Of a stretch of 64,000 nt of DNA, positions 12,158-23,999 are shown piece after piece. Location: the NCBI GenBank assembly GCA_905221605.1, contig CAJNDS010000557.1, positions 779,182 through 843,181 on the forward strand, read 5' to 3'. The notes under the pieces are model-generated. The model did no database searches and was not told the origin of the DNA. It saw only the letters and a program-made list of their open reading frames with translations. Both the position numbers and the translations under genes were made by a program. Each line of letters begins with the position of its first letter. Positions within the stretch are counted from its first letter, which is position 1. Origin of the DNA: Symbiodinium natans (Eukaryota > Sar > Dinophyceae > Suessiales > Symbiodiniaceae).

Positions 12158-13986
12158 GACCCCGACATGGACGAGCTGCTGCAGATCGAAATGTTGGAGT
12201 GCCTGTCTCGATCAGGTCAGAGGGCATCGTCCGGCACGCTGAAGCATGCATGCCCTTGCCAGGGACCGCCAGTTTTGCAAGAGTTGTATCACGCGAAGCT
12301 AATTGTGGATGGCATTTGCCGACGTGGGCTATGGTGAGCTAGACGCTGTAGTGAAACATAGCATCTTTGTCCAGACGGACACCTAAGTTTGAACAGCATT
12401 CTTGGAGTTGCCGCGGTCGACCATTGGGCCATTTGGCGGGTATCCTGCTGGTTGCGATAAAGTTTGGGGTCTCTCTCTCTGTCTCTCTCTCTCTCTCGCT
12501 CTCTGTCTCTCTCTCTCTCTCTCTTCCCCTCTCTCTCTCTGTCTCTCTTCCTCCCTCCCCTTCCTCCCTCCCTCCCCTTCTCTCTGAGCGGACCGGGCAG
12601 AGTGGAGTGTGCCATGTGGCACCCAGCTTACCTCCCAGGTCCCTCCAGGGAAAGCTCAAGATCCGAGCCTTGGCGACTCGGCCGTGTCGATTTGTGACCC
12701 CTTTGCCCTTTGCAGGGACTTCTTGGCATCTTGCAACCTCTATGCACACATGCATATGAGCTGCATATGTTTCTATACATGTATTTGTTGTTTTTCTCGG
12801 TGCGTCTTGATGCGTCGTGGGAACAGGGCACTTCATCTTGTGCCGGCCATTGCCAGGTGCGGGCTCAGGATCAGATCCAGGCCAACATCATCGAGGGCAG
12901 GGCCGCGGACTTAAAGAGCGGGCGGCCGGCTTTCTGCTGCGAGTCCAAGCTTTCGTCCATTTTCCCGGAACCCGAAACCCGAAACCCTAGACCCTAACCC
13001 TAAACCCTAAACCCTAAACCCTAAACCCTAAACCCTAAACCCTAAACCCTAAACCCCAAACCCCAAACCCTAAACCCTAAACCCTAAACCCTAAACCTTT
13101 TAAACCCCAAGCCCCTCAGCCCTGAACCCTGGAAGAGCCAGGATGCGAAGGGCAACGAGCTCCTGGACCCCGCGGAGACCTCCAAGTCGATCATCCACGA
13201 AGTCTCCAAGGGTGCGGGCTTGAATACCTTCAAAACCCCTGAACCCAGAGGGTTTAGAGTTTAGGGTTGAGGGTTGAGGGTTTAGAAATCATCCTAGGGT
13301 TTAGGGATCCTAAATCATCCTAGAACACTACCTAAAGTACCCCAGCAACTGTGAGCTTGAACTATGCACCCGAACCCTAAAATTCAAAACTGCCCCCAAA
13401 ACGCCCGTAAACGTAGGCCCTATGGCTTGTAGGGGGCTATTTTAAGGGGTTTGGGGTTCAGGGCCTGGTTTTGGGTTTGGGGTTCAGGGCCTGGTTTTGG
13501 GTTTGGGGTGTTTCGGGTTTGGCAATGGATCGCCAGGCTTCAAGAAGCAGGGCTACATGATCCCCAAGTATGGCTTCACGGTGCGTTGCTGGGCGGCACT
13601 CGGCAACCCTCCATATTCTGGTACCATGAGATTTATTGTTCTTATGTTGTTATTAAGATTATTATCATTGTCATTGTTGTTACCGTTGCAATTATTATAT
13701 TTCTTTCTTACATAGCTAGCAATGACAACGAAGATTGGTATTCTAGGCCCTTGATTCTTGCCTGCGGCAAAGGACTGCAGAAGCGCGCGGCCGGCCACCC
13801 AGGTAATGCTTTGGGTTACTCAGGGACATACGCGCGGATGAGACATCCACGCACCCACGTTGGATGACATGAATTGACGTTTGGTGAATGAATGATGAAT
13901 GTTTGTTGTCATAGTATGGCACACCTGTCGCCCCGACCGAGATGTCCATGACGCAGCTCGCGCAAGAGGCGGCAGCGCAGAAGTGA
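12158..13986 (+). CDS. Exon cluster, probable 3' part of the long unidentified gene
   Basis: Exons: 12158-12208 (DPDMDELLQIEMLECLS), 12857-12935 after 'attgccag' (RAQDQIQANIIEGRAADLKS), about 13135-13210 (KGNELLDPAETSKSIIHEVS), 13533-13579 (GFKKQGYMIPKYGFT), about 13776-13800 (LQKRAAGHPG) and 13916-13986 (YGTPVAPTEMSMTQLAQEAA, then AQK and TGA at 13984-13986). The TGA overlaps a perfect GTGAGT donor at 13983, so the gene may end here or continue. Introns carry telomere-like arrays (12975-13100). No recognised family; the abundance of A, E, Q, K suggests extended helices. Confidence 0.45.
12470..12585. repeat. (CT)n/(CTGTCT)n pyrimidine tract
   Basis: About 115 bp of tctctctgtctctc-type repeat inside an intron of the gene ending near 14 kb. 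Confidence 0.95.
12975..13100. repeat. CCCTAAA telomere-like array
   Basis: About 17 heptamers, mostly CCCTAAA with several CCCCAAA. It starts 30-40 nt downstream of a coding exon and ends about 35 nt before the next, so it occupies most of the intron. Confidence 0.95.
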
Positions 13987-14129
13987 GTGCCGACCCCCAC
14001 AGGCTGCCCTCAGAGGCGCTCTGTGAGCTGCATGTAGCCACCGTTAACGCATGCCGAGGCTGTCATGGGGCATTAGTGTCATCGGTGCGGAGTGGTGTTC
14101 GTTGTACCCCTGAGCCTCTACGTCCTTAA

Positions 14130-14680
14130 CCCTGAGGGCCTAAACCCTCAACCCTGAACCTTAACCCCTAAACCCTTAACCCCTAACCCCTAGACCCTAA
14201 ACCCTAAACCCCAAGTTGTGATGCTCCTGGGCCTCGCCCTGGACACGAGCCTCCCAAGGTGCTCGTAGTGCCCGCACGCCTCTCCTCGGCCTCGATGAAG
14301 CACCTTCCGTGCTTTCTCTCTCTCCTTCCCAAGCACACACTTTGGGGGTTTAGGGTTTAGGGTTTAGGTTTTAGGGTTTAGGGTTTACCAGAAACGTGTC
14401 TGATTCCGATAAGCCAGCAGTTGAAGCCAAGCTGTGTGCTCAAGCATGGGGGGGGGGGGGTGACCCTAAACCCCAAACCCCAAACCCCAAACCCCAAACC
14501 CCAAACCCTAAACCCTAAACCCGAAAGCTTCACCGCAGCCGTGGCTTCGCGGGTGTAGGCCATGTCAAAGGCTCCATCCCAAAGGGACGCGGAGCAGAAT
14601 TCAGAGCTTGAGCGGAAAGGAGGGTTGAGGGTTTAGGGTTTAGGGTTTAGGGTTTAGGGTTTAGGGTTTAGGGCGCCGAA
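14130..14680. repeat. Cluster of four short telomere-like arrays in both orientations
   Basis: C-strand at 14134-14212, G-strand at 14346-14388, C-strand (CCCCAAA variant) at 14465-14525 and G-strand at 14625-14674. Opposite orientations within 550 bp show that the arrays are independent insertions or have been inverted. Between them no exon is certain. Confidence 0.9.
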
Positions 14681-15139
14681 ACAAAGAGAACCAAGAACCC
14701 GACCCAGATCCTGGAATGGAGGGAGGCTCTGCTAAAGCCAAGCCAGCGCCAGAGGTGTTTTCAAGGAAACTTTGCTGAAGCCAAAGCCCAAAATCAAAGC
14801 CAATCGAATTTCCCCACTGGTTTTCGACTAGCATGTCCTAGGAAATACAACGCCCACTTGGGTGGTGGTTTCTTACGGACACTACTGTTCCCTTCTCAAC
14901 TGTTCTTCGTGCTTTTGTTTTTGATTTTCAGCGACTGTGGACACACTTCTCCACAAAATTTGCACATTTCCGAAATACACGCCTCACACACGAATCCAAC
15001 AAGCAGTTTGCGTCGACAGATCAGCTTTCTTGCCTTTCTGGTGTTGCCGTTGAGGATGAATAGCCGAGCCTCTAGCACTTCCAACAACCAACTCTGCGGA
15101 AAGAGGGAGAGAGAGGATGTTAATCAATGGAGGGGATAG

Positions 15140-15572
15140 GTCAACCAACTGGGAGAAGCCCTCAATTCAAGAATTTAGCGCCAGTACTCTCCCGGAGGCT
15201 CCAGGGCATCGGTCACTTCGTCAAACTCAACAACGCACGCCTTCGGGCGGCCCTCCTCGATGGGTTTAGGTTGCGCAGGAAGAAAGAAAGAGAGAGAAGG
15301 GGATACGCATATCTCTCCCCAAGCCCCAAGTATTATCGAGTGCCCCAAACGGCTCCCGCGCCCAAGTGCGCGCGGGGTTCGTCCTCAAGGGAAAGACAGC
15401 GAGCTCAGGGAGAGATAGTGATGATAGTGGCAGACTTCAGCCTCTCAGCGTCTTCTCCCGTCTCGAGGCTTCGTTGCCCGCAGCCCAATGTGTGCTCAAT
15501 CCGAGAACCGAACCTAGTGTGGGCAAAGGCCCTGGAAAAGGCCTTGGCAGAGGCCTGCACCCAGGTTCCATA
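15140..15572 (+). CDS. Possible exon(s), unidentified
   Basis: An open frame around 15180-15290 reads LSRRLQGIGHFVKLNNARLR followed by an Ala/Leu/Arg-rich stretch; G/C-rich third positions favour coding. Downstream frame choice (15370-15570) is ambiguous. Stops follow at 15571 and the next 370 bp are AT-rich without coding signal. No family recognised. Confidence 0.3.
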
Positions 15573-15943
15573 AGATTCCTTGTGGTTCTCCATTTGGGCT
15601 TTCTTTATGTCATTAGTATGCTGGAGAACATTTATACAATGAAGTATGATCGAATGTAACAGAATCGAACATGACACACTTTTCTTCCGCTACACTAAGA
15701 TATTGCTTCCTCTTCGTTGTGTTTTAATCCTTTGTTATTGTTGCGATGTCTTCTTTTGTTTATATGTAGCATTGTTTTGTAACTCGTTTCACTGTTTTGT
15801 TCTTGTGAATTGGTGATCAGATTTTGCGATGTCAGGCGTGCTGGAGCATACCCTGCTGCAATCGCAAGCCCTCAGCACCCTAAAGACCTAGTTGCCCTAA
15901 AACGCTCAAACCCTACATTCTCCCAAAGCCCCGTAGGCCTCCT

Positions 15944-16153
15944 CCACCCCCCTCACCCCCCCCCCACCCCCCCCTCCCCCACCCCCCCCCCCCCCCCACC
16001 CCCCCACACACCCCCCCCCCACCACCCCCCCCCCCCCCCCCCCCCCCCCCACCCCCCACCCCCCCCACCCCCCCCCACCCCCCCCCCCCCCCCCCCCCCC
16101 CCCCCCACCCCCCCCCCCCCCCACCCCCCCACACCCCACCCCCCCCCCCCCCC
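15944..16153. repeat. Poly-C/(CCCCA) tract
   Basis: About 210 bp of cytosine runs broken by single A or T; the minus strand is a dense run of G-tracts able to form G-quadruplexes. It ends 31 nt before the first ATG of the aquaporin gene. Apparent Pro-rich and Gly-rich ORFs across it are artefacts. Confidence 0.97.
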
Positions 16154-16184
16154 AATAACTTCTTTGTCAGGGCCCTGGCCTGTC

Positions 16185-19100
16185 ATGAAGCCGCTGACCT
16201 TCGAAGCGCTGTCGGCCGAGTTTGTCGGGACCTTCGTGGTTGCCTTCACCGTCCCGCGCTAAGATGGGATCACACTGCGGCCGAGACTTTTCTGTGTCGC
16301 TATGTTTGCAGCCGGTGCATCTCAATCTGCACCTTGCCGCTGACCCTCGCACACTGAGGTCGGCTGCACAACGTTGTCCGGCATACAGCTGGACTGGGCA
16401 AGCGTTTCCATTGCCGCTGTATCCATGGTTTCCCGGATGCCCTAGTGCATCAGTAGAGAAGGTGTCTGGCCATCTGGCAATGCCAAGTAGTGTAAGATAG
16501 CTTCTCTTTACGCACAGAGAGTCGGGAGATGGTGCCGGGTTGCTGCACGGATGTCAGACTCTGAGGTAATGATGTACGCGTTTGGGCCAATATCTGGAGG
16601 CCATCTGAACCCGTCGATATCCATATCAATGCAGCTTGTCTTCTACACAGCAGATCTCCAAGGCTGAAATCAAACATCTTTGCTTCTCATTCTGGTGGAG
16701 TGATGGTTGGAGAGTTCTCTCGTTCTGGGGCATGACTCTTGAGACTGCTTGGCTGTGCGTGACTGTCGCAGTCTGCAGAATATCAAGACCGCCTTCGCTT
16801 GACTTGAGCCGTCCGCCCTTGGCCTCCTAAGGTTTCTCATCGGCAAGCTGCGCGGAGTCACCACGTGCGCCAGGTCCCCAATTGGTTCTGCAAGCCTGAA
16901 GGCCCGAAAGATCGGCCTCGGTTCGAAGGGACACCCTAAACCAAACCCGAACCCCTAAGCCCTAAGCTCTAAGCCCTAAGCCCTGAGCCCTAAACCCTAA
17001 ACCCTAAACCCTAAACCCTAAACCCTAAACCCCAAACCCTGACTCCGCACGTGCGAAACCCCGCTGAGGCCTACATCCTGGCGCAGGTCTGTGCCGCCAT
17101 CCTGGCCCTGCTGGCCGTCCGGCAACTCTTCGAGGAATCGAGTCCCGGGTTTCCCGGGGCGCATGGAAACCTACTGTTTAGGGTTTAGGGTTTAGGGTTT
17201 AGGGTCCAGAGTTTTGCCCTGCTAGGCATTGGCTCGAAAAGTACATGCACCACCACTATCCCCCCCAACGAATGCCCCAGACCGTTGCCTGCTGCATAGA
17301 ACTACCGTCAGCAGTGCAGAGCTTTCTTTCAGTCTGGGTTTCTGAAGCCTTTCAGTCTCTGCTTCCGCCTGCGTTTAGGAGGTCCCGGCCATCGTCCCCA
17401 AGGCCCGGGGTGCCTTACATGGGCTGTGTAGGCCGATGACGGCTCTCCGTATGCTTTGAGGGGGTGACTTATGGTGACTTGGGATCAGATTGTTGAAAGA
17501 CGGCTGCAGACCCTGAACACCAGGATTCTGGCTTAGGCTCTGCTTCTTGCAGGAAGAACTGCGGCCCCCAAGCCCTGACTCCTCTTTGTTCCTCAACCAA
17601 AAACAAAGCTGCCTCTCCAGGTCGGAAGCAGCTGGACACAGGCATGCCTGGTGGCAGCCCGAGTAGAACAAGATTCCGTCGTCACTTTGAGTTTCGAGCT
17701 TGCGCGTCCAACCCAGTCTCAATCGCAAGGGTCGTGAGTCCGGGCATCATGTTAAGCAGCACGTAAGGGCTACTCGTAGTCGCTTCTCGAATTGGGGAGG
17801 GGTGTCGCGAGTTTGAAGCTTTTAGGCTTCCAGGTCCTCGCCCAGAAGTGAAAACGGTGTGGTACCTTCCTTCTCGTTCAACCAGAAACAAGTATTATGG
17901 ACGGCTGGAGCAGCCGTCTGAGGTGGAGTTGATGTACACAGCCATGCTAGACTTCGTCGTCCTCTGCGCTCCTTTGGCAGCACTTGCCGTTGGCACCCTG
18001 CGTGTGGTTTCGGGTTCAGGGTTTCGGGTGCCCGCAGTGGCTGCAACCCAAGGGTCCTTTATTTACATGCAGGCCAAGGGCAAACATGAGTTAAGGATCT
18101 GTGGCGGTAAGTGACTGTAGCAAGCAAGGCCAAGCACATAAGCGGGGTCAGGGTTTTCTAAGCCCGAAACCCTGAACTAAACCCTGAACACAAAACCCCT
18201 GGAGCCGAGAGCCAGGACTTTGCAGATCTAAGATCCAGCTTCAGCTTCCCAAGCCACGTACCCGTACGTAGGGTTTAGGGTTTAGGGTTGAGGGTTTAGG
18301 GTTTAGGGTGTAGGGTGTAGGGTTTTAGGGTTTAGGGTTTAGGGTTTAGGGTTTAGGGTGAACTTGAAGAACAGGCCTAGACCCCGAACCCCTCAGCGAA
18401 AACTCAAAACTCCTAAGCCCTGAGCACTGAACCCTAATGGAGCCCTTAGCCCTACAAGTCTTACGGCCCTACACCCCAAAAGCGTGAAGCCTCGAATCTC
18501 CCCCTCAAACCTAAACATCCAAACTGGGTTTAGGGTCTAGGGTTTAGGGTTTAGGACCCCTAAACCCCTGAATCTATCGGACAAGGATTCACGCACCGGT
18601 GCTGGGTGCAGGGCTATAGGTTTGGGGCCTTCAGGTCAGCAATATACAACGACGAAGTCAACGCACCAATGAAACTACAAATGCAAAGGCACATGAACAT
18701 ACCAGCACAGATGCACATACAATGCAAATGCAAGTACACCATAAGAGTTCCAATGCACATGCATCCATACATGCAACTTATCATGCAAGGCATACGTGCC
18801 GGGTGTAGGGCTTGAGGAACTTTAGGGATCTACAGGTCTTGAGGGTTTTCGGGTTTCAGGCCTGTTTTTCGGATTTGGAGACTTGAGGGGTAAAAGCCTT
18901 GGAAGCTCCCGGGTGTAAAGCCCAGGTGTATTCCAGGCGGAACAACCCCGACCAGGAGCCGAACCAGTTTTACGCTGCGGGCCCAGATCTGCAAGGTTCA
19001 GGGGTTGAGAACTTCAAAATTCTCCGATCCTCTCATGTATGTCGTAGTATATTCGAGCGCGTCATCAGTGTGTCATCGTACGTTGTATATCATGGTAGAT

Positions 19101-22100
19101 CAGAGTATGTCATCGTAGAGCATAGCGGAACGTAGCTTGGTATGGGACGCCACCCGGTTTCTAGTATGGTGTTAATCTCTAAACCCTAAACCCTAAACCC
19201 TAAACCCTACATTGCTAGTTGGCATGGAGCTTGCGCTGCAGGGCCTTGCCTGCGGTTTCGCGCTGGTTGCTGGCATCGGGGCGTCGCAGATGTCTGGTGG
19301 AGCCGGGCCCTCAGGTTCTATCAATGTGAGCACGAGACACGCTGTCCGCGGCGTGCAGAAATACCACTTGAAAGCAGCAAGTCATGGTGGTTTACGCAGC
19401 GGGTCCCAGGTCTTCAACCCTGCCGTAGCACTGGGCATCGGAGCCGTCAGCAAGGATGTTCCGACTGCTTGATGCCTGCTTGGTTTCTTTCCCTTTCTCA
19501 TGCTTAGTCCGAGCTGTGCAAAAGAAGAGAATGGAAAGTTCTGACATGCATAATTTGAAAGGGATCCAGTGCAGAGCCCGTACAAAGTGCCTAGACAAAA
19601 CATCCTCTTCAAGTGAATCTCTCGAGAGATGCGTCGGTGAGACGCAGGATCGACCCGTTGTCCTCGTGTGGCCACTTTGCATGATAGCCCTCCATACGTA
19701 AGCAGCGCTCCACAGGGTAGAAGCTCCGCCGACTCAAGACCTCAGATGAGCGACGGCGTAGTGCAACTTCTCTCCCAGTTTTAATGTGTGAGTATGTTGC
19801 TGATCACTGTGGCGAAGCTGCCCCTTGCCCGCAAGTTTTCTAGGGGGCTTGGGAGCAAGAGAAAGGTGCGAGTCCAGCCTGCCTAGCCTTCCCCGAGTGT
19901 CCAACTTGGGGAGAATCTCTCTTTTGTTTAGGGTTTAGGGTTTAGGGTTTAGGGTTTAGGGTTTAGGGTTTAGGGTCTTTGATAAGATGGAAGACGGTCA
20001 CGCTGGGAGAGCTCTCCTTGCATGGCTGTCATCATTGAGCCACCCTCACTTGCAGGACGCGGGGCCACTGATGTACCTCGGCTACCAGGCGTGCATCTTC
20101 ATCCGACACGGCACAAGAGGAGACCGGCCGCAGGACATCGTAGGATAACCATGTGGGAGTTAATCTACATGACGGGCCTCTTTCAAATCTCAGGACTCTA
20201 CTGTGATAGAAATTGCAAAGGGCTCACATCTGTGACTAACGCCCGTGCAGTGCTCCTAAGCTTTCGCCAGCGGCCCCTGACTGGCAGTTGCTTGCGAGCC
20301 TCGTGGCCGCAGTGCTCTTTCGGATACTTCGCCGCTCGGCTGCGGGTTTCGGTGGCACCTTCACAAGAACTTCAGATTCGGCGTAGAGGTCGCAAGGAAT
20401 GGACGCCACATGCCTTCAGACCTTGCTCCTGTGCGTTCCAAGGACCTGAAGAGTACGTGGACCTAGCAACCTTTCAGAGCTACGAGCCCAGCGATGCGAT
20501 AAAGCCTGAGCCCGAGCCTTTCTGTTGTCAAGCCTGGTCCTGAAGAAAGAAGCCGAAGCAAAAGGTATGCCAGCGAGTTCATCGGAACCTTCCTCGTCGT
20601 GGTCACCTACGGTGCCTGGCTCACGACTTTGCTTTTTTTTTATCTCAGACTGTGGCGGCATGTAGCGGCCTTTTCTTGTAACCTTGGCTCGATTGCGTGA
20701 CTGCAGACTCGCTTTATCTCTTTCCATCGTTGGTCTTTTCATCGTCACGCGAGCGGCTGGTTTGAAATGGGCAGGGTCTCTGCCTTGGGGTTTGGTGTTG
20801 AAAAGGGATGGGCGAGGTAGAGCAAATGGATGGAGGGATTTAGGGTTTAGGCTTTAGGGTTTAGGGTTTAGGCGTATGATGGCAGTCAAGACGCCGCCAG
20901 TGACGCACGGAGCAGTGTTTTGGCACCGCGAGGGTAACAGCAGTGTCTTCAGGAGTAAGGCAAGTCGAGCGATGCAGACGGAGTTACCCTAAACCCTAAA
21001 CCCTAAACCCTAAACCCTAAACCCTAAACCCTAAACCCTAAACCCTAAACCCCAAACCCTAAACCCCAAACCCTAAACCGTTTTGTCGCCAGGGCTGAGC
21101 GGTGTTCGCACCACGCCCGAGACGTGCTCGTGGACCACGGCCACAGCGCTCATGCCGTATTCCCAGTCTTTCTATAGGGCGTGGGGGTTTAGGGTTTAAG
21201 GTTTAGGGTTTAGGTTTTAGGGTGGCTCATGCTCACCACCTCTCCAAGTCTTGCAGGAGCCTTGTCTATGCGGTCGGCGACCTGTCTGGAGGCTCGCGGT
21301 CTGGTGGGCTTGGGATATGGTGGGTGAGGCGGCCCCATGCAATTTCAGGGCTGCACTCCTGTATGGGGTCGGATCAGCCCTGTGATTTTGGGTAGGGAGT
21401 GCACCCCCAAGTCGAAAGAAAAGGCGCCCCCCCCCCCCCCCCCGGGCGTACACTGCTACACACCCTAAACCCTTAATCCTTTAATTCTAAACCCTATTCC
21501 CTACATAGGGTCACGGTGGGCTCACAGACTTCGAAGACCCAGAGGCCACTTCAACCCAGCCGTGACCACAGCAGTTGCCGGGCTCTTGGAGCAAAAGGCC
21601 CTAGGGTTCAGGGTTTCGGGTTTAGGGTTTAAGGAGGCTGTAAAACTCCGGGTTTGGGGCTCAGGGTTTAGGATTTTGGGGTTTCGGAATCCATGCCGAA
21701 GGCGCCGCCATAAAGAGCGCTCCCAGCGAAAGAGGTCAGGGAGAGGTTCCTTCAAGGCCTCCGAGGGGCCCTCGGCGCTCTGGAGTTGCAAGCTCGAGGT
21801 GCTTTCGCGCACCCGCAGACTTTCCGTCACGCAGCTGCTGACCTACTGGGTGGTGCAGGCCCGGGCCAAGTGTCAGAACAAGAGCAAAAATCGGCACAGC
21901 GCAGGAGTGGGAACGCACCAGTAAACCAGCCACAGGTACACACCTTAAGCTGCCTCGTAGCAGATCCCGAAACCATCCACAAGCCAGAAGTACTGTGCAG
22001 ATGTGCATAGGCTGTGTCGAGTTGACATGCGGATACACGCGTTGCGTGCCTGGCTTTCCTGGTGCAGCGCGCGGAGGTGGCGGCTGGTCTCTTGGCTGCC

Positions 22101-23993
22101 CTGGCCTGTGTGGGCCTCGAGCCAGGCCTTGGGCTCAGATGGGCTCAGATACCATTCTCCGACGCCACGCCGCTGTCTGCTTCGTCCGCGCATTTTGCCG
22201 AACTTTGATCTGGGCTCCTCAGGTAGGAGATGGAGTGTGGAGCCCCAGGCATGGGGGTTCGGGCAGGGCAGAGAGTGCTGGGCATTGTGGCATGGGTGGT
22301 GAAATGCTTTGCAGCTGAGTTGTCTGAGATGTGTGATGGCTCGAAGGAGAAGTACACAGCCGGCGGTGCCTACATCGTCGAGTGGCCCTTGCCGTTGGCC
22401 CTCACCAGAAAACGGTCGCGACTTTGAAGCACCGACAGTGGCAGGTTTACCTTCACCCTGCTGCTCTGCATGACCTTCCTGTCGGTCTCCTGCGTGAAGG
22501 TGCCTGCCTTTTTTAGAACGAGTAGAGTTGATAGAGCAAGCTGCTCTTGTATGAGAACCTCGGTGGGCGCCATTTGTGGATTGAAGGGGGTGGGGGGGGG
22601 GGCCGGGATCTGATGTAGCTTACTGCAACTTATACACAAAATCCTAAAACCCCTAAACCCCTAAACCCCTAAATCCTAAAACCCCTAAACCCCTAAACCC
22701 CCAAACCCCTAAACCCCTAGACCCCTGCACCCCTAAACCCCTAAACCCCTAAACCGTAAACCCTAAACTTTAAGTTCAGGGAGCCATCCCCACACAAGTT
22801 CCTTACAAGCCACTCGAAAGTCTCTGAAGGGCATCACCAGCAGCTTTCAGAGGCCGCGCAGGGGGGGGGGGGGGGGTTGAGGTTTGGGGCAAGGGGGGGG
22901 TGTTAGGGTTCGTTTAGGGCTTAGGGAATTCTCCCTGCTTTATGTGGTGCGTCGTGCTCCAAGTCGCAGGAGGTAGGCGGTCACGTGGTCGTTAGGCTAC
23001 ACTGCCAGCAACTTGGGGCACGCGTGAGCTGATGCGGGGGGCTTGACATTGCGAGCCCTTCCACGGTTAGGGTACAACTTGAGCTCTGACCCCAGAAGGC
23101 CCTAAACTCTAAACCCTAAACCCCAAACCCTAAACTACCCCAAACCCTAAACTACCCCAAACCCTAAACCCTAAACCCTAAACCCTAAACCCCAAACCCC
23201 AAACCCTAAACCCTCAACCCCAAACCCTAAACCCTAAACCCCAAACCCTAAACCCTACACCCCAGCAGTGTTTCAGGAACTTCTACTTCGGCCTCGCCAT
23301 CGGCTTGGCAGTCCTTGCTGGCAGCCTTTGCTCCGCCAGCATCTCCGGTGGGTGTCTCCTGGCTGCGAAAGGTTTAGGGTTTAGGGTTTAGGGTTTAGGG
23401 TTTAGTTTGGACCAGGACACGATTTGCGAGTCCTTAGGCGTCAAATTTGGCGCCTGTTTTTGCTGCATCCCGCGCTTATTCCCAACAAGTTAAAATATTC
23501 CCTCCGGATTCCCTTTCGGATTCCCGTGGCGCAAGGCCTGAACCCGGCAGTTTCGTTCGGCCCTAAGAGTGCCACGCGTTTCGAAGAGGCGAACTTCAGT
23601 TGCGCTGGGTGGAACGGAAGTTTGCTCAGGGTGGGAGTTGGTGTGGCGGCCATGATGCAGAGCAGGCAACTTGTGCTTGCCATTGTAGTTATCCATTCTC
23701 TTGCTTTTCGTGCCGCGCTTCTCTCTGTGCTCCTTCCAGCTTCCTGAACTCGTCCTGCCTCTGCCATCTCACAGCATTCAGACTCCAGCGATCTCGACTC
23801 TGTTCTCTGACTTTGCAGGTCTTATGCAGGGTACTACATACCCAACTATGTGCTGGCACAGCTGCTCGGCGGGTGGGGCCCCGAGCCGGCGCCAAGAGTC
23901 ATCATACTCGTCATACGCTGTTAGGAGCTTGGTTTGTGTTTGGCAACTTGCAGGATCGGTGCCACGGTCATTTTCGCCACCACGCATGCAAAA
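16185..23993 (+). CDS. Fused tandem-domain aquaporin (major intrinsic protein)
   Basis: Predicted membrane channel with two MIP domains. Domain 1 exons: 16185-16250 (ATG, AEFVGTFVVAFT), 16359-16427, 16566 to about 16615 (YAFGPISGGHLNPS), 16832-16856, 17069-17116 (AYILAQ), about 17908-17969 (VELMYTAMLDFVVL), 18937-18976 (NNPDQEPNQFYA), 19242-19301, 19410-19454 (VFNPAVALGIG), 20056-20088 and 20288-20338. A linker exon (about 20443-20520, YVDLATFQSYEPSDAIKPEP) leads into domain 2: 20565-20611 (ASEFIGTFLVVVTY), 21093 to about 21148, 21257-21291, 21545-21588 (GHFNPAVTT), 21799-21858, 22068 to about 22110, 22347-22381, 22445-22499, 23277-23347, 23537 to about 23562 (GLNPAVSFG), 23830-23872 and 23954-23993. 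Most joins are in phase. A small exon after the first NPS, parts of loops C and D, and the C-terminus are missing. Both second NPA boxes have Val where aquaporins usually have the filter Arg. Two separate genes remain possible, but domain 2 has no obvious start codon. Confidence 0.8.
16920..17043. repeat. CCCTAAA/CCCTAAG array in an aquaporin intron
   Basis: Starts with CCCTAAG/CCCTGAG units and becomes regular CCCTAAA. It ends about 25 nt upstream of the acceptor (17067-17068) of the AYILAQ exon. Confidence 0.95.
18268..18362. repeat. TTTAGGG array in an aquaporin intron
   Basis: About 13 G-strand heptamers with TTGAGGG and TGTAGGG variants. The same intron has a second small G-strand array at 18525-18556, so one intron contains two arrays. 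Confidence 0.95.
19921..19977. repeat. TTTAGGG array in an aquaporin intron
   Basis: Eight perfect TTTAGGG heptamers between the second NPA exon of domain 1 and the exon at 20056. Confidence 0.97.
20986..21080. repeat. CCCTAAA array in an aquaporin intron
   Basis: Thirteen heptamers, CCCTAAA with CCCCAAA near the 3' end, stopping about 12 nt before the polypyrimidine/AG acceptor of the exon at 21093. Confidence 0.97.
22640..23270. repeat. Two variant arrays (CCCCTAAA octamer, then CCCTAAA/CCCCAAA) in an aquaporin intron
   Basis: 22640-22765 is dominated by an octamer, cccctaaa, unlike the usual heptamer. 23098-23268 mixes CCCTAAA and CCCCAAA plus a 'ctacccc' interruption repeated twice. A poly-G run (22861-22876) lies between. 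Confidence 0.9.
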
Positions 23994-23999
23994 GTGCAC

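Noticed and set aside
12289-12836. Arg/Glu-rich minus-strand ORF near 12.5 kb
   Set aside because: Complement of a (CT)n microsatellite in an intron.
15906-16249. Gly-rich and Pro-rich proteins over the poly-C tract
   Set aside because: Low-complexity artefact of homopolymer runs; open in several frames at once.
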